Part shown: positions 1 to 7,831 of the stretch, piece after piece | Numbering within the stretch: the stretch's first letter is position 1 | How the letters are laid out: the number at the start of each line of letters is the position of its first letter | NCBI GenBank assembly: GCA_905215965.1 | Contig: CAJMSD010000012.1 | Coordinates: forward strand, 1 to 64,000 | Origin: an uncultured bacterium | GTDB taxonomy: Bacteria > Bacillota > Clostridia > Oscillospirales > Ruminococcaceae | DNA: 64,000 bases | Direction of reading: 5' to 3' | Notes under the pieces: model-generated | Databases searched by the model: none | What the model was told of the DNA's origin: nothing | Seen by the model: only the letters and a program-made list of their open reading frames with translations | Translations under genes and position numbers: made by a program

Positions 1-800
1 CAATTGTCCTCTTCTGCAACGTACTTATCATCCTCATAGTGGAAGAGTGCTCCGTCGCCGTCGAGAACTGTTGTTGTAGTTGTAGTTGTTGCAGCCGTAT
101 TTGTAGTTGTAGTAGTTGTTTCACTGGCTCCGCCAACTCTGATAATTGCAGTAGCAGGTACTGTATCACCGTTAATTTCGGTAATATTTCCATTACCGTC
201 ATTTGCTCCCGAGAATCTTATATAAGGCATAGTAACCGCATAGTCACCGCTTGCCCCCTCAGGAATAGTTACTGAATACTTGAGAAATACTGATTCGGTA
301 TCAGGCTCAACATTTACAAATGAGCCACCCTCGACATAGCCAAGAACACCGTTAAATACAAGCGAACCTGCATTTCCCTGCTTATCAATGAACTGATCCG
401 CAGTGTGCTTGCCATCAGCAATATAGTTTGCGATCCAGTTTACTTCGAATGAAGTATCGCAAGCTACACAGTTCTTTGATACGTTTGTTACCGCTTCTTT
501 AAGGTCGCCCTCAAGAAGAATTGTACCCTGAACATTGGATAATTGCTGTCCATGAGAATCAACGTAAATGCTCAGATCAACAACGTCGCCCACGTTAGCC
601 TCATAGACATCCTTATCATAGCTAAGAACAATGCCCTCTGACGAATTTTTATCTGCAGAAACATCTGCTCCACTCATAGCATTAGGCTGCTCGGCAGAAA
701 AACTGCCGGCAGCGCTAACGTTAAATGAGGAAGCAAATACACTTGTCATGAGAGAAGCGCACATTACAGCAGATGTTACCGCTGAAAATAATTTCTTCAT
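1..800 (-). CDS. scaB: Scaffoldin ScaB, N-terminal part (cut by window edge)
   Basis: The reading frame is open from ATG at 800 to base 1. The start is preceded by GGAAAGG. Residues 1-31 form a signal peptide (MKK, hydrophobic core, ending near NVSA). A cohesin module follows at about residues 58-245, with the LLEGDLKEAVTN and NWIANYIADGK segments also found in the neighbouring scaA cohesin. Next comes a Thr-rich linker and the start of a second module (FHYEDDKYVAEE). Cohesins are the receptor modules of scaffoldins and bind dockerins on enzymes or other scaffoldins outside the cell. In the R. flavefaciens sca cluster the gene after scaC and scaA is scaB, the large multi-cohesin scaffoldin; the identification rests on this order and on the cohesin. 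There is no terminator between scaA and this gene, so they are probably co-transcribed. The number of cohesins cannot be seen here. Confidence 0.85.
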   Translation of the reverse strand, partial: MKKLFSAVTSAVMCASLMTSVFASSFNVSAAGSFSAEQPNAMSGADVSADKNSSEGIVLSYDKDVYEANVGDVVDLSIYVDSHGQQLSNVQGTILLEGDLKEAVTNVSKNCVACDTSFEVNWIANYIADGKHTADQFIDKQGNAGSLVFNGVLGYVEGGSFVNVEPDTESVFLKYSVTIPEGASGDYAVTMPYIRFSGANDGNGNITEINGDTVPATAIIRVGGASETTTTTTNTAATTTTTTTVLDGDGALFHYEDDKYVAEEDN

Positions 801-868
801 CAGTGTATTTCCTTTCCGAGTTAAAAAACTCTATTTAAATTACTTTGGAAAATATACTTTTTACTTAC

Positions 869-2653
869 TTATGCCTGTGTATTGTACTGTGTAGCTACAG
901 GACCGTCGTTTGTAAGAGTCCAGAGTTCGATGATAGCTTCAAGGATCTTCTGAGAGTCATCATATGTAAGGTCAGTTGAATCTACACTATATGTAGGAGC
1001 TGTAACCTCAGCATTGATCTTGCCCTGGTCTGTGAGATCGCCGTTGCCTGCAAGGTACTTGTTAAGTACTACTACGTCAGCTACGTTTACAACGTCGTTG
1101 CAGTTAGCGTCACCAAGAACGCGTCCGCTTGGATCAGGTGTTGTAGCTGTAGTTGTAGTTGTAGTAGTTGTTGTTGTTGTAGTAGTAGTAGTTGTAGTAG
1201 TAGTTGTTGTTGTTGTTTCTGGTGCTCCTGAACCGTTTACACGGATGATTGTTGAAGCAGCCTTTACACCGCCGGGAATAGCAAGTGTTACACCGTTTTC
1301 AACGTCTCTAACTCCGCCGAGGTCGATAAATGGCATTGTTACTGCATAATCGCCGTTTGCGTTTTCAGGAATGTGTACTGTATACTTCAGGAATACAGAC
1401 TCCGGATCAGGTTCTACTGAAACGAACTCGCTGCCTTCTACATAACCAAGTACGCCGTTGAAGATAAGTGAACCGGGGTTGCCGCTCTTATCAATAAATG
1501 TATCAGCTGTGTGCTTTCCGTCTGCAATGTAGTTAGCGATCCAGTTAACTTCGAATGAAGAATCGCAAGCTGCACAGTTCTTTGATACGTTTGTTACTGA
1601 TTCCTTAAGGTCGCCCTCAAGAAGAATTGTACAGTCAACTCTTGATACGAGATTTCCGTGTGTGTCGAGGTAAACGTTAAGAGTTACATCGTCGCCAGGA
1701 TTTACTTCATAAACATCCTTTTCGTAAGTAAATACTGCGCCTTCATCACCGCCGCCATTAGTTGTTGTAGTTGTTGTAGTTGTTGTATCCTGCTTTTTAG
1801 TAGTAGTTGTTGTAGTTGTTGTAGCAGGCTGCTCTTCGCCGTCGCCTACCTGAATTGTAAGTCTCTTAAGTTCGAGCATACCTTCACCTGCAACGCCGCC
1901 GTAACCGATATTTGAATAGTCAAAGTTAGTTACGCATGAACCAAGACGGTTTGTAGGAAGATACTTTGTATCAGGATCTGTGAAGTAATCAACGAAATCA
2001 ATGTAGTAATTACCATCAGCAGCGCCCTGCTTAAGTGTTACTGTAAAGTAGTAAGCCGGATATGCGTCTGATGTTTCACCAAGCCATGGATCGTTGCCTG
2101 CATTTGTCCAAGCCATTGAAACCATAGGAAGTGTAACGTCTGCGCTTGCATCGCCATTAAGGATAGTTGCCTGCATAGCGCCCTGACCCATGATGTTGCC
2201 GTCTTCAATTACAGAAGCAAAGAACGGAAGCTTTCTTGAAGTAATTGACTCACCCTTGATATCGTATGTCTTCTTTTCGCTTGCAGACCAATAGTTTTTA
2301 AGAATATTGGAACCGCTTGCTCCGTTTGGAAGCGCGATTGTCATATCGTCTGTGCTCTTTGAATCAGCGCTCAGACCAAATCTTGTCTGGATACAGTTAA
2401 CTTCACCTTCAACGCCTGACTCAAGAAACAGACCGCAGTCAAGTGTTACGTCACCTGCAGCGATATCTGCTGAAGAAACCTTAAGTACGTCGCCGGTGCT
2501 ATGACCTGTTTCCATGTCAACGCCGCGAAGAGAGAGAGCTTTTGTCTGCTCAACTGTCTCAGCAGTAGCAGCGCTTACTGATGCAGGAATTGCAGCAGCA
2601 ATTACTGTTGCAGCCATACAAACTGATGTAACTGCAGAAATAAACTTTTTCAT
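869..2653 (-). CDS. scaA: Scaffoldin ScaA: N-terminal domain, one cohesin, dockerin
   Basis: A secreted scaffoldin of 594 residues. Signal peptide 1-28 (ends SVSA). Residues about 35-275 form a beta-rich domain that I cannot assign with certainty; parts resemble a divergent cohesin. Poly-Thr linker 278-298, one clear cohesin at about 306-473, a second poly-Thr linker 480-503, and a C-terminal dockerin at about 513-580. The dockerin has the calcium-loop start GDANCNDVVNVADV, and its second repeat is displaced by an insertion. ScaA proteins receive dockerin-bearing enzymes through their cohesins and attach to ScaB through their dockerin. This one has a single recognisable cohesin; the number is known to vary between R. 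flavefaciens strains. RBS AAAGGA, 9 bases before the ATG at 2653. A small GAAA-capped hairpin (TAGGC/GCCTA) lies between scaC and scaA. Second gene of the scaC-scaA-scaB operon. Confidence 0.88.
   Translation of the reverse strand: MKKFISAVTSVCMAATVIAAAIPASVSAATAETVEQTKALSLRGVDMETGHSTGDVLKVSSADIAAGDVTLDCGLFLESGVEGEVNCIQTRFGLSADSKSTDDMTIALPNGASGSNILKNYWSASEKKTYDIKGESITSRKLPFFASVIEDGNIMGQGAMQATILNGDASADVTLPMVSMAWTNAGNDPWLGETSDAYPAYYFTVTLKQGAADGNYYIDFVDYFTDPDTKYLPTNRLGSCVTNFDYSNIGYGGVAGEGMLELKRLTIQVGDGEEQPATTTTTTTTKKQDTTTTTTTTTNGGGDEGAVFTYEKDVYEVNPGDDVTLNVYLDTHGNLVSRVDCTILLEGDLKESVTNVSKNCAACDSSFEVNWIANYIADGKHTADTFIDKSGNPGSLIFNGVLGYVEGSEFVSVEPDPESVFLKYTVHIPENANGDYAVTMPFIDLGGVRDVENGVTLAIPGGVKAASTIIRVNGSGAPETTTTTTTTTTTTTTTTTTTTTTTATTPDPSGRVLGDANCNDVVNVADVVVLNKYLAGNGDLTDQGKINAEVTAPTYSVDSTDLTYDDSQKILEAIIELWTLTNDGPVATQYNTQA
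1145..1216 (-). repeat. ACN threonine-codon repeat (ScaA linker 2)
   Basis: About 24 consecutive Thr codons drawn from ACA and ACT give a DNA tract of near-perfect trinucleotide repeats. This linker joins the cohesin and the dockerin. Such tracts expand and contract easily. Confidence 0.9.
1760..1822 (-). repeat. ACN threonine-codon repeat (ScaA linker 1)
   Basis: Two runs of Thr codons (8 and 9) separated by KKQD, joining the N-terminal domain to the cohesin. The scaB fragment has a similar tract at about 60-122. Confidence 0.85.
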
Positions 2654-2747
2654 CTGTAATAATTCCTTTCTTTAGGCTTTCGCCTATTGATTAATTTTAT
2701 TGGGGTTTTATTCCTCTGTTAATGGACAAATCAGATAATCACAGCAT

Positions 2748-3566
2748 TTACAGCTTGTCAATCTGCAGAGCAAGGTATCTCTGGATCTGCGTTGCGTCGT
2801 TTACACTGACGCCGTCGCCTGTCTGATAAACGTCAGCATTCTTAAATCCCTGATCTGTAAGCGGATTTGAATTTGAGTCTACAGAATAAAGAAGAATTGC
2901 AATAACGTCATCGAGATCAACCTTACCGCTGCAATTTGCATCGCCTCTTAAGCCTTCGTTTTCGCCGCCGATTTTAACTTCACCGTCAACTGCACTAACT
3001 TTATAAGGAACAAAGTTTGTACCGTCTAAATAACCGGCGAAGATCTGATCGTTTGTGACTCCGGAACCGGGATAAGTTTCACGGTTGACCGCAGTTACCT
3101 TAACCGGAATTGACGAACCTGCTTCAGCTGTATCGGCAACCGTACCGTTAATAGTACAGAAAACGCCGCTTCCCTGAAGCCAGTAGTTAGAATCATCAAG
3201 CATTGTTGTCCACGTCAGTTCAACAGCACCTTCATCGTTTAAGATCTCGCTGCCAAAGAGCGGAAGAAACGAGCTTGACTCATCTGCGTCATCTGCTCCG
3301 GTATCTGTAAGAGCGCCGGCTGTAACTGATGTTACATTAAGCACACTGCTGTCGAACTCAACAGCGAAATCGCAGTTCTGAATTCCTGTCGACGGAATAT
3401 CAGCCATTGAAATATCGATTGAAAATGTACCTCCCGGTTCAGCTGTTGTGCTGCCTGCGGATATCTGCACTGTTTCGCCTGCTGCAAAAGCCGAAGGGAT
3501 TGCGCACAAATTCATTGAAAGAAGCGCTGCCGTTAATGCTCCAACGACTACCTTTTTTGTCTTCAT
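2748..3566 (-). CDS. scaC: Adaptor scaffoldin ScaC (one cohesin, one dockerin)
   Basis: A secreted protein of 272 residues: signal peptide 1-29 (SAFA-AG), a single cohesin at about 31-199 (starting VQISAGSTTAEPGGTF), then a C-terminal dockerin at 207-272 (GDANCSGKVDLDDV, then GDGVSVNDATQIQRYLA). One cohesin plus one dockerin is the architecture of R. flavefaciens ScaC, an adaptor that plugs into a ScaA cohesin and offers a cohesin of different specificity. Its dockerin closely follows the one on the GH44 enzyme at 12537-14867 (shared NADVYQ.GDG and QKYLAL/QRYLAL segments), so both probably compete for the same cohesin. It is the first gene of the operon, with RBS AAGGAGG before ATG 3566. An upstream ATG seven bases earlier runs into a stop at once. 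Confidence 0.88.
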   Translation of the reverse strand: MKTKKVVVGALTAALLSMNLCAIPSAFAAGETVQISAGSTTAEPGGTFSIDISMADIPSTGIQNCDFAVEFDSSVLNVTSVTAGALTDTGADDADESSSFLPLFGSEILNDEGAVELTWTTMLDDSNYWLQGSGVFCTINGTVADTAEAGSSIPVKVTAVNRETYPGSGVTNDQIFAGYLDGTNFVPYKVSAVDGEVKIGGENEGLRGDANCSGKVDLDDVIAILLYSVDSNSNPLTDQGFKNADVYQTGDGVSVNDATQIQRYLALQIDKL

Positions 3567-3687
3567 TTCATCTTTCCTCCTTCTTATTATAGTTATATAA
3601 CAAGGAACAAAAGCCCCTTTATTATATCATAAATTTTGAACGGATTCCTCAAAGGAACCGCAGGATATGAAAAAATATCCATCATAT

Positions 3688-3716
3688 ATTATAAGACAGA
3701 TTTTATCCAAAGTCAA
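3688..3716 (-). promoter_or_regulatory. Promoter of the scaffoldin operon
   Basis: On the minus strand TTGACT, 17 bases, TATAAT, about 120 bases upstream of scaC. This is a near-consensus sigma-A promoter. A second TATAAT-like box about 50 bases nearer the gene could be an alternative start. No operator palindrome is evident. Confidence 0.75.
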
Positions 3717-4111
3717 TAGCGCTTACTCAATTTTGTACATAACTTATAAACGCGATTCAGCATTTTCCGTACAAATACCCAACAAAAAAGCATAATACGC
3801 ACGAAATTACCGCAGCGCGATGCTTGTACGCATCAGTTAAGACATAAAGATAAGGCTGACGACTAAGATATTTTCACACCGTTTCGAACTCGCACGCCAC
3901 ACTGCCGTGGCGCAGCGCCAATATCCCATAATCCAAATTTATTTATGGTTTTATTATATATCAGATCGTTTAAAAAGTAAATAGTCTTAAGGTGTTTTCG
4001 GTACATTAGATAAACAAAGCGCTTTTTTTTGCACGTCTTGCACAATTGATGAAAACTTTTTCCGAAAGTGTTTTGCACGTTTTTTGCCAAATTATTAATA
4101 AGTTATAACTA
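3717..4111. other. Intergenic stretch without a convincing gene
   Basis: AT-rich sequence between the scaffoldin promoter and the end of the CapA-like gene. It contains a small hairpin (GCCAC/GTGGC, near 3895) and no good terminator. A 75-codon open frame on the minus strand (3863-4090) has no RBS or family resemblance and was not accepted. Confidence 0.5.
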
Positions 4112-5359
4112 TCAATTCAGCTTCTGAAATTCAACAGGAATGTTCTCATCGATTATGCGATCGACCACGTCCATTCCGAAATTTTTCGCCGTACCGTAAG
4201 GAGCGTAAGGCACGCCGTGACCGCTTGCCAGTTCCTCGGTATACATATTATAAGGATACAATCTCATATTTGAAAAACTGCCGTCGTCATAGTGATTAAT
4301 GACGGGAATAGCTCCGACATTTTCAAGGGTTACATCGCCTGTTTCGCCGTCTACCACTATATCCAGATCAGCGATCTCGCCTACAAGATTGAAGTTATCT
4401 GTCTGAGCGGAAATAAAATTTCCGAGAGAGTAATAAACAAAACCGCGCGTACCGTCGTCCCTGTAGAGATATTCCATGGTTTCCGCAGTATGAGGGTGAG
4501 TACCTATAATTAGGTCTGCTCCCCAGCCGGTCATATCCTGAGCAAGCTCTCTTCTGTCCTCTGAAACTGTATGAACGTCCTCAACGCCCCAGTGAGCCGC
4601 GACAATAACGACATCTGCAATTTCATTTGCTTTTTTTATCTGAGACTCGATGACATCTTCCTCGCTTGTAAGTATGACTCTGAGGGAAGAATCATAAGGG
4701 ATACTATAACCGTTCATATGCTCGGTATAAGCGAGTATTGCCACAGTAACTCCGTTTACGTCGATAGTTCGTATATTCTGCGCATCAGCTTCATTTCTGT
4801 ACGCTCCGCAGACAAGGATATCATTTAAAGCGCATTTTGAGTCCCAATAGTCAAGAGCAGACTCGAGGCCTCCTGTTCCCTTGTCAAGAACATGGTTATT
4901 GGCAATTGTAAAAGCATTAAAGCCAAGCTCTATCATATCATCGCCCAATTCAGGCGGAGAATTAAAATTGAAATTGCTTCCCGATATCTCATAGTCTCCG
5001 CCGCAGATAAGAGTTTCCTGATTAAGGATGCTGAGATCGCCCGATTGAATAATATCACGAACGTTCTCATACATCGGCAGGAAGTCGTAAGTTCCGTCTG
5101 TTGCGTGATAAGAAGCCTCGCGGTACACAGCCGTTTGTATAAGATTATCGCCCGCTGCCACTACATGAATCTTTTTGTCTTCAGGAACAGGCTCGGTAGA
5201 AGGCTCTTCCGTTACAGGCACTGTTGTGCTATCGGTTGAATCAACGGAGCTTTCAAAAGATGCCTCGCCTACAACATCACCGATGCAGCCGCCGATTCCG
5301 ATAGCTGTAGCAGCAAGAATAGCAAGAGCGGCAAAAACGCGTCCTTTTCTAAGTTTCAT
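4112..5359 (-). CDS. CapA-like metallophosphoesterase lipoprotein
   Basis: A protein of 415 residues with a lipoprotein-type N-terminus (MKLRKGR, hydrophobic stretch, IGGC) and then a Ser/Thr/Glu/Pro-rich spacer. The rest matches the CapA (poly-gamma-glutamate capsule synthesis) branch of calcineurin-like phosphoesterases. Visible motifs are AAGDNLI near the start of the domain, NNHVLDKG, VAAHWGVE, GTHPHTAE and YSLGNFIS, which supply the Asn/His metal ligands. Its substrate is unknown; many clostridial members stand alone without the other capsule genes, as here. I chose ATG 5359, preceded by AAGGAG, over an ATG 51 bases upstream, because it gives a clean lipoprotein signal. The gene stands alone with its own promoter. 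Confidence 0.8.
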   Translation of the reverse strand: MKLRKGRVFAALAILAATAIGIGGCIGDVVGEASFESSVDSTDSTTVPVTEEPSTEPVPEDKKIHVVAAGDNLIQTAVYREASYHATDGTYDFLPMYENVRDIIQSGDLSILNQETLICGGDYEISGSNFNFNSPPELGDDMIELGFNAFTIANNHVLDKGTGGLESALDYWDSKCALNDILVCGAYRNEADAQNIRTIDVNGVTVAILAYTEHMNGYSIPYDSSLRVILTSEEDVIESQIKKANEIADVVIVAAHWGVEDVHTVSEDRRELAQDMTGWGADLIIGTHPHTAETMEYLYRDDGTRGFVYYSLGNFISAQTDNFNLVGEIADLDIVVDGETGDVTLENVGAIPVINHYDDGSFSNMRLYPYNMYTEELASGHGVPYAPYGTAKNFGMDVVDRIIDENIPVEFQKLN

Positions 5360-5418
5360 TTTATTCTCCTTATATAAATGCGCAAAACGCCGTAAGAAAT
5401 CGCTTATCATTTATGTAC

Positions 5419-5447
5419 ATTATACCATATAAATTTCTTTTTTGCAA
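5419..5447 (-). promoter_or_regulatory. Promoter of the CapA-like gene
   Basis: TTGCAA, 17 bases, TATAAT on the minus strand, about 60 bases upstream of the chosen start. Confidence 0.65.
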
Positions 5448-5664
5448 ATACATTTTGTATCAATTTTCTGTATAATTACAGAACGTTTTATTTTTGTTTA
5501 ATTAAATAAAACTCGCCAAACGTCGATATAATGGCATTTAGCGGTTATACAATCTGTAAAGCCACGTGCTTTTAGCTGTTTGTACGAAATTTTTGCGTTA
5601 ATTTTGTGCAGTTTGACGATCACATCGATCGTTACTTTATTTATAGATATGTAACAAGTAACTG
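5448..5664. other. Intergenic stretch downstream of dusB
   Basis: AT-rich, with one inverted repeat (ACGATC at 5616-5621, GATCGT at 5627-5632) that lacks a T-tract and is a poor terminator. Nothing else is recognised. Confidence 0.4.
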
Positions 5665-6663
5665 TTATACTACGCCTTGCTGCATCTGAAGCCGCATGAA
5701 TTCATCAGCAAGAGTTTCAGCTTCCTCATAAGAAGAAAGCTGATAGCATCGTCCCCTGAATTTTGCCGAGCCGTAGTATCCGTTCATATACCACGCAGCG
5801 TACTTCCGTGCTTCATGCATGGCAAGCTCCTCCGGTTTTTCGCTGAGAGAGAGTATAAGCCGTATATGCCTGAGCATTACGTCCATTTTTTCGCGAAGGC
5901 TCGGCGGAGCGTACGTCCCCCCGTTCAGCCGTGAATCTATTTCCCGGAAAATAAACGGGTTTCCATAGCTTCCCCTGCCGATCATCACCAGATCGCAGCC
6001 TGTTTCCCTATACATATTAATACATGAATCGAAATCGTTTACATCGCCGTTTCCGATGACAGGGATCTTTACTGCGCGCTTCACATCGGCGATCACTTTA
6101 AGATCGGCTGTTCCGCTGTAATACTGCTCTCTCGTCCTGCCGTGAACCGTGACCGCAGAAGCTCCCGAAGCCTCGATTGCTTTGGCAAATTCCGACGCGT
6201 TTATGTTTTCGGAATCCCAGCCGCTCCTGAGCTTAACGGTAACGGGAATATCTCCTGCCGCCGTTACAGCCGCTTCCGTTATCTTAGCGGCAAGTCCGAT
6301 ATTTTTCATTATCGCCGAACCGGCTCCTGTATTTACGACCTTCGGAACAGGACAGCCCATATTTATATCAATGATATCGGGAGCGTAATCGATGACCTTT
6401 TTCACAGCCTCAGCCATAAACTCAGGCTCGCTTCCGAAAAGCTGAACTGCCATTGGACGTTCTTCCTCGGTGACCCTGCACAGCTCCGCCGTTTTTTTAT
6501 CGCTGTAGCATATTCCCTTAGCTGATACCATTTCGCTTACGGCATAGGCGGCTCCGTATTCCTTGCAGATAAGCCTGTAAGCGCGGTCGGCAACTCCTGC
6601 CATTGGAGCAAGAGCCGCCGTTTTGGCGATCTTGACTCCGCCGATATTTATGAACTCAGCCAT
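5665..6663 (-). CDS. dusB: tRNA-dihydrouridine synthase (DusB family)
   Basis: A flavoenzyme that reduces uridines in the tRNA D-loop; 332 residues, normal for the family. Seen in order: APMAGVADRAYR near the N-terminus, INMGCPVPKV with the catalytic Cys, TVKLRSGW, VHGRTREQYYSG, GNGDV and MIGRGSYGNP for FMN binding. The start is ATG 6663, two bases after the stop of the upstream gtrA-like gene and preceded by GGAG; the open frame extends further upstream but only as overlap with that gene. It is cotranscribed with the GtrA-like gene. Confidence 0.92.
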   Translation of the reverse strand: MAEFINIGGVKIAKTAALAPMAGVADRAYRLICKEYGAAYAVSEMVSAKGICYSDKKTAELCRVTEEERPMAVQLFGSEPEFMAEAVKKVIDYAPDIIDINMGCPVPKVVNTGAGSAIMKNIGLAAKITEAAVTAAGDIPVTVKLRSGWDSENINASEFAKAIEASGASAVTVHGRTREQYYSGTADLKVIADVKRAVKIPVIGNGDVNDFDSCINMYRETGCDLVMIGRGSYGNPFIFREIDSRLNGGTYAPPSLREKMDVMLRHIRLILSLSEKPEELAMHEARKYAAWYMNGYYGSAKFRGRCYQLSSYEEAETLADEFMRLQMQQGVV

Positions 6664-6665
6664 GC

Positions 6666-7142
6666 TCAATCTCCGCTCTTTGCTTTGTTTCTGAACACGA
6701 ACACCTTGCTGAGAACATAATTGGCAATAAAAATGAGTACCTGACTTGCAAAGGTTATGATTACCTCGTTCAAGTTGAGCCAGTCCACGCATATAAGGAA
6801 GATGACCTCTTCCATTGCAAAAGTAGTCAGTCTGGCGCCGTAGAATGCGGCAAAGACTTTCCAGAATTCCTTTCTGGTTTTTGTTTCTTCCTTGAACACG
6901 TACTTTTTGTTTGTAAAGAAAGCAAAGGTAACAGCCGCTATCCACGAAATAACAACGGCAGAAGTGCTCTCCCACGGAGGATTTCCCGGAACAGCCTTGA
7001 AAATAATCAGCTTTGTAACGATGGAAACGACAGTGGTAAGACCTCCGAAAAGAAGATACATCCATTTTTCTTCATATTTATAGTATATATTTTGCAGAGG
7101 CTTCGGAAGGATCGAAACGACCGCTTTGATCAATTTTTCCAT
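6666..7142 (-). CDS. GtrA-like membrane protein
   Basis: A protein of 158 residues with four predicted membrane segments and the GtrA signature regions (FGGLTTVVSIVTKL, FFTNKKYVFKEE, NYVLSKVFVFRNK). GtrA proteins are thought to help move or anchor polyprenyl-linked sugars for cell-surface glycosylation. A matching GtrB-like GT2 enzyme is present at 53401-54387 but not adjacent. Start ATG 7142 is preceded by AAAGGAAA; an in-frame TTG upstream was not used. Confidence 0.82.
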   Translation of the reverse strand: MEKLIKAVVSILPKPLQNIYYKYEEKWMYLLFGGLTTVVSIVTKLIIFKAVPGNPPWESTSAVVISWIAAVTFAFFTNKKYVFKEETKTRKEFWKVFAAFYGARLTTFAMEEVIFLICVDWLNLNEVIITFASQVLIFIANYVLSKVFVFRNKAKSGD

Positions 7143-7197
7143 TTGCTTGTTTCCTTTCAAATTGACTTAAGGCAGCGCCATATGCGCTGCTGCCTTT

Positions 7198-7226
7198 ATT
7201 TTACCATAAACCGTTTATCAAGTCAA
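7198..7226 (-). promoter_or_regulatory. Promoter of gtrA-like/dusB operon
   Basis: TTGACT, 17 bases, TAAAAT on the minus strand, about 60 bases upstream of ATG 7142. Confidence 0.6.
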
Positions 7227-7291
7227 GAATAAGAACACATCTTTAATGTCATAGCTGATTATTCTTTCATTAAGTTTTCACAGAATATTCA

Positions 7292-7320
7292 TTGACATAT
7301 TTATACACTAATGATATAAT
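7292..7320 (+). promoter_or_regulatory. Promoter of marR-ABC exporter operon
   Basis: TTGACA, 17 bases, TATAAT: a full consensus sigma-A promoter. The last two bases of the -10 box begin a perfect palindrome, so a bound repressor would block transcription start. Confidence 0.85.
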
Positions 7321-7335
7321 CTAACTCAGTTAGAT
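7319..7335. promoter_or_regulatory. Palindromic operator, probably MarR-bound
   Basis: A perfect inverted repeat with arms ATCTAACT and AGTTAGAT around a single C, overlapping the -10 box and the start point. It is 16 bases before the marR ATG. MarR-family dimers typically bind AT-rich palindromes of this size at their own promoters, so autorepression that also governs the exporter genes is the simplest reading. Confidence 0.7.
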
Positions 7336-7351
7336 AAATGGAGGTGTATTT

Positions 7352-7813
7352 ATGATAAGCAGCGAAGAGACAAACGACATTTTAAATCGTATGGCTGAAA
7401 ATCGACCCCGGCATTTTTTCAGCAAGGTCGATTCAACCAATGCAGGCATAAAATGCGTTATCAAATTTCTTGTCGAAGCCGATCGTTCAGTTTCGGCAGG
7501 CGAAATCAGCAGCTATATGAACGTCAGCACTGCAAGAGTTGCCGTACTGCTGAAAAAAATGTCCGAAAAAGGTCTTATCGTCAAAGAGCGCGATCCCTGC
7601 GACGCTCGCAAAACCATTATAACGATTTCCGACGCGGGAAAAGAATATGACAGAAAATGCAGGGAAGAAATTATCAGACTGTTTACTTCCGTAATTGAAA
7701 AAGTCGGAAAGGAAAAATTCGAGGAATTCATTGACATATCAGGTGAAATAAAAAAAGCTATTGCCGAAGAGATCGACGCACAGGGATTCCAAAGCTTTCC
7801 CGAAAAATCATAA
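7352..7813 (+). CDS. MarR-family transcriptional regulator
   Basis: A protein of 153 residues with a winged helix: helix-turn-helix region SAGEISSYMNVSTARVAVLLK and the wing KGLIVKERDPCDARKTIITIS, where the D.R motif is typical of MarR. It lies directly upstream of the two exporter genes (18 bases to the next ATG), an arrangement common for MarR-controlled drug exporters. The RBS is GGAGGTG before ATG 7352. Its ligand is unknown. Confidence 0.9.
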   Translation: MISSEETNDILNRMAENRPRHFFSKVDSTNAGIKCVIKFLVEADRSVSAGEISSYMNVSTARVAVLLKKMSEKGLIVKERDPCDARKTIITISDAGKEYDRKCREEIIRLFTSVIEKVGKEKFEEFIDISGEIKKAIAEEIDAQGFQSFPEKS

Positions 7814-7831
7814 TGTGAAAGGAGAAATTTT

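Noticed and set aside
1014..1349. Plus-strand open frame with a long run of Val codons
   Set aside because: It is the complement of the ScaA poly-Thr linker; the open frame follows from the repeat and has no RBS or family match.
3863..4090. 75-codon minus-strand frame between the CapA-like gene and scaC
   Set aside because: No RBS, no recognisable protein, AT-rich intergenic composition.
5665..7065. 466-residue version of DusB
   Set aside because: The extra N-terminal 134 residues only overlap the GtrA-like gene in another frame; the family start at 6663 has its own RBS.
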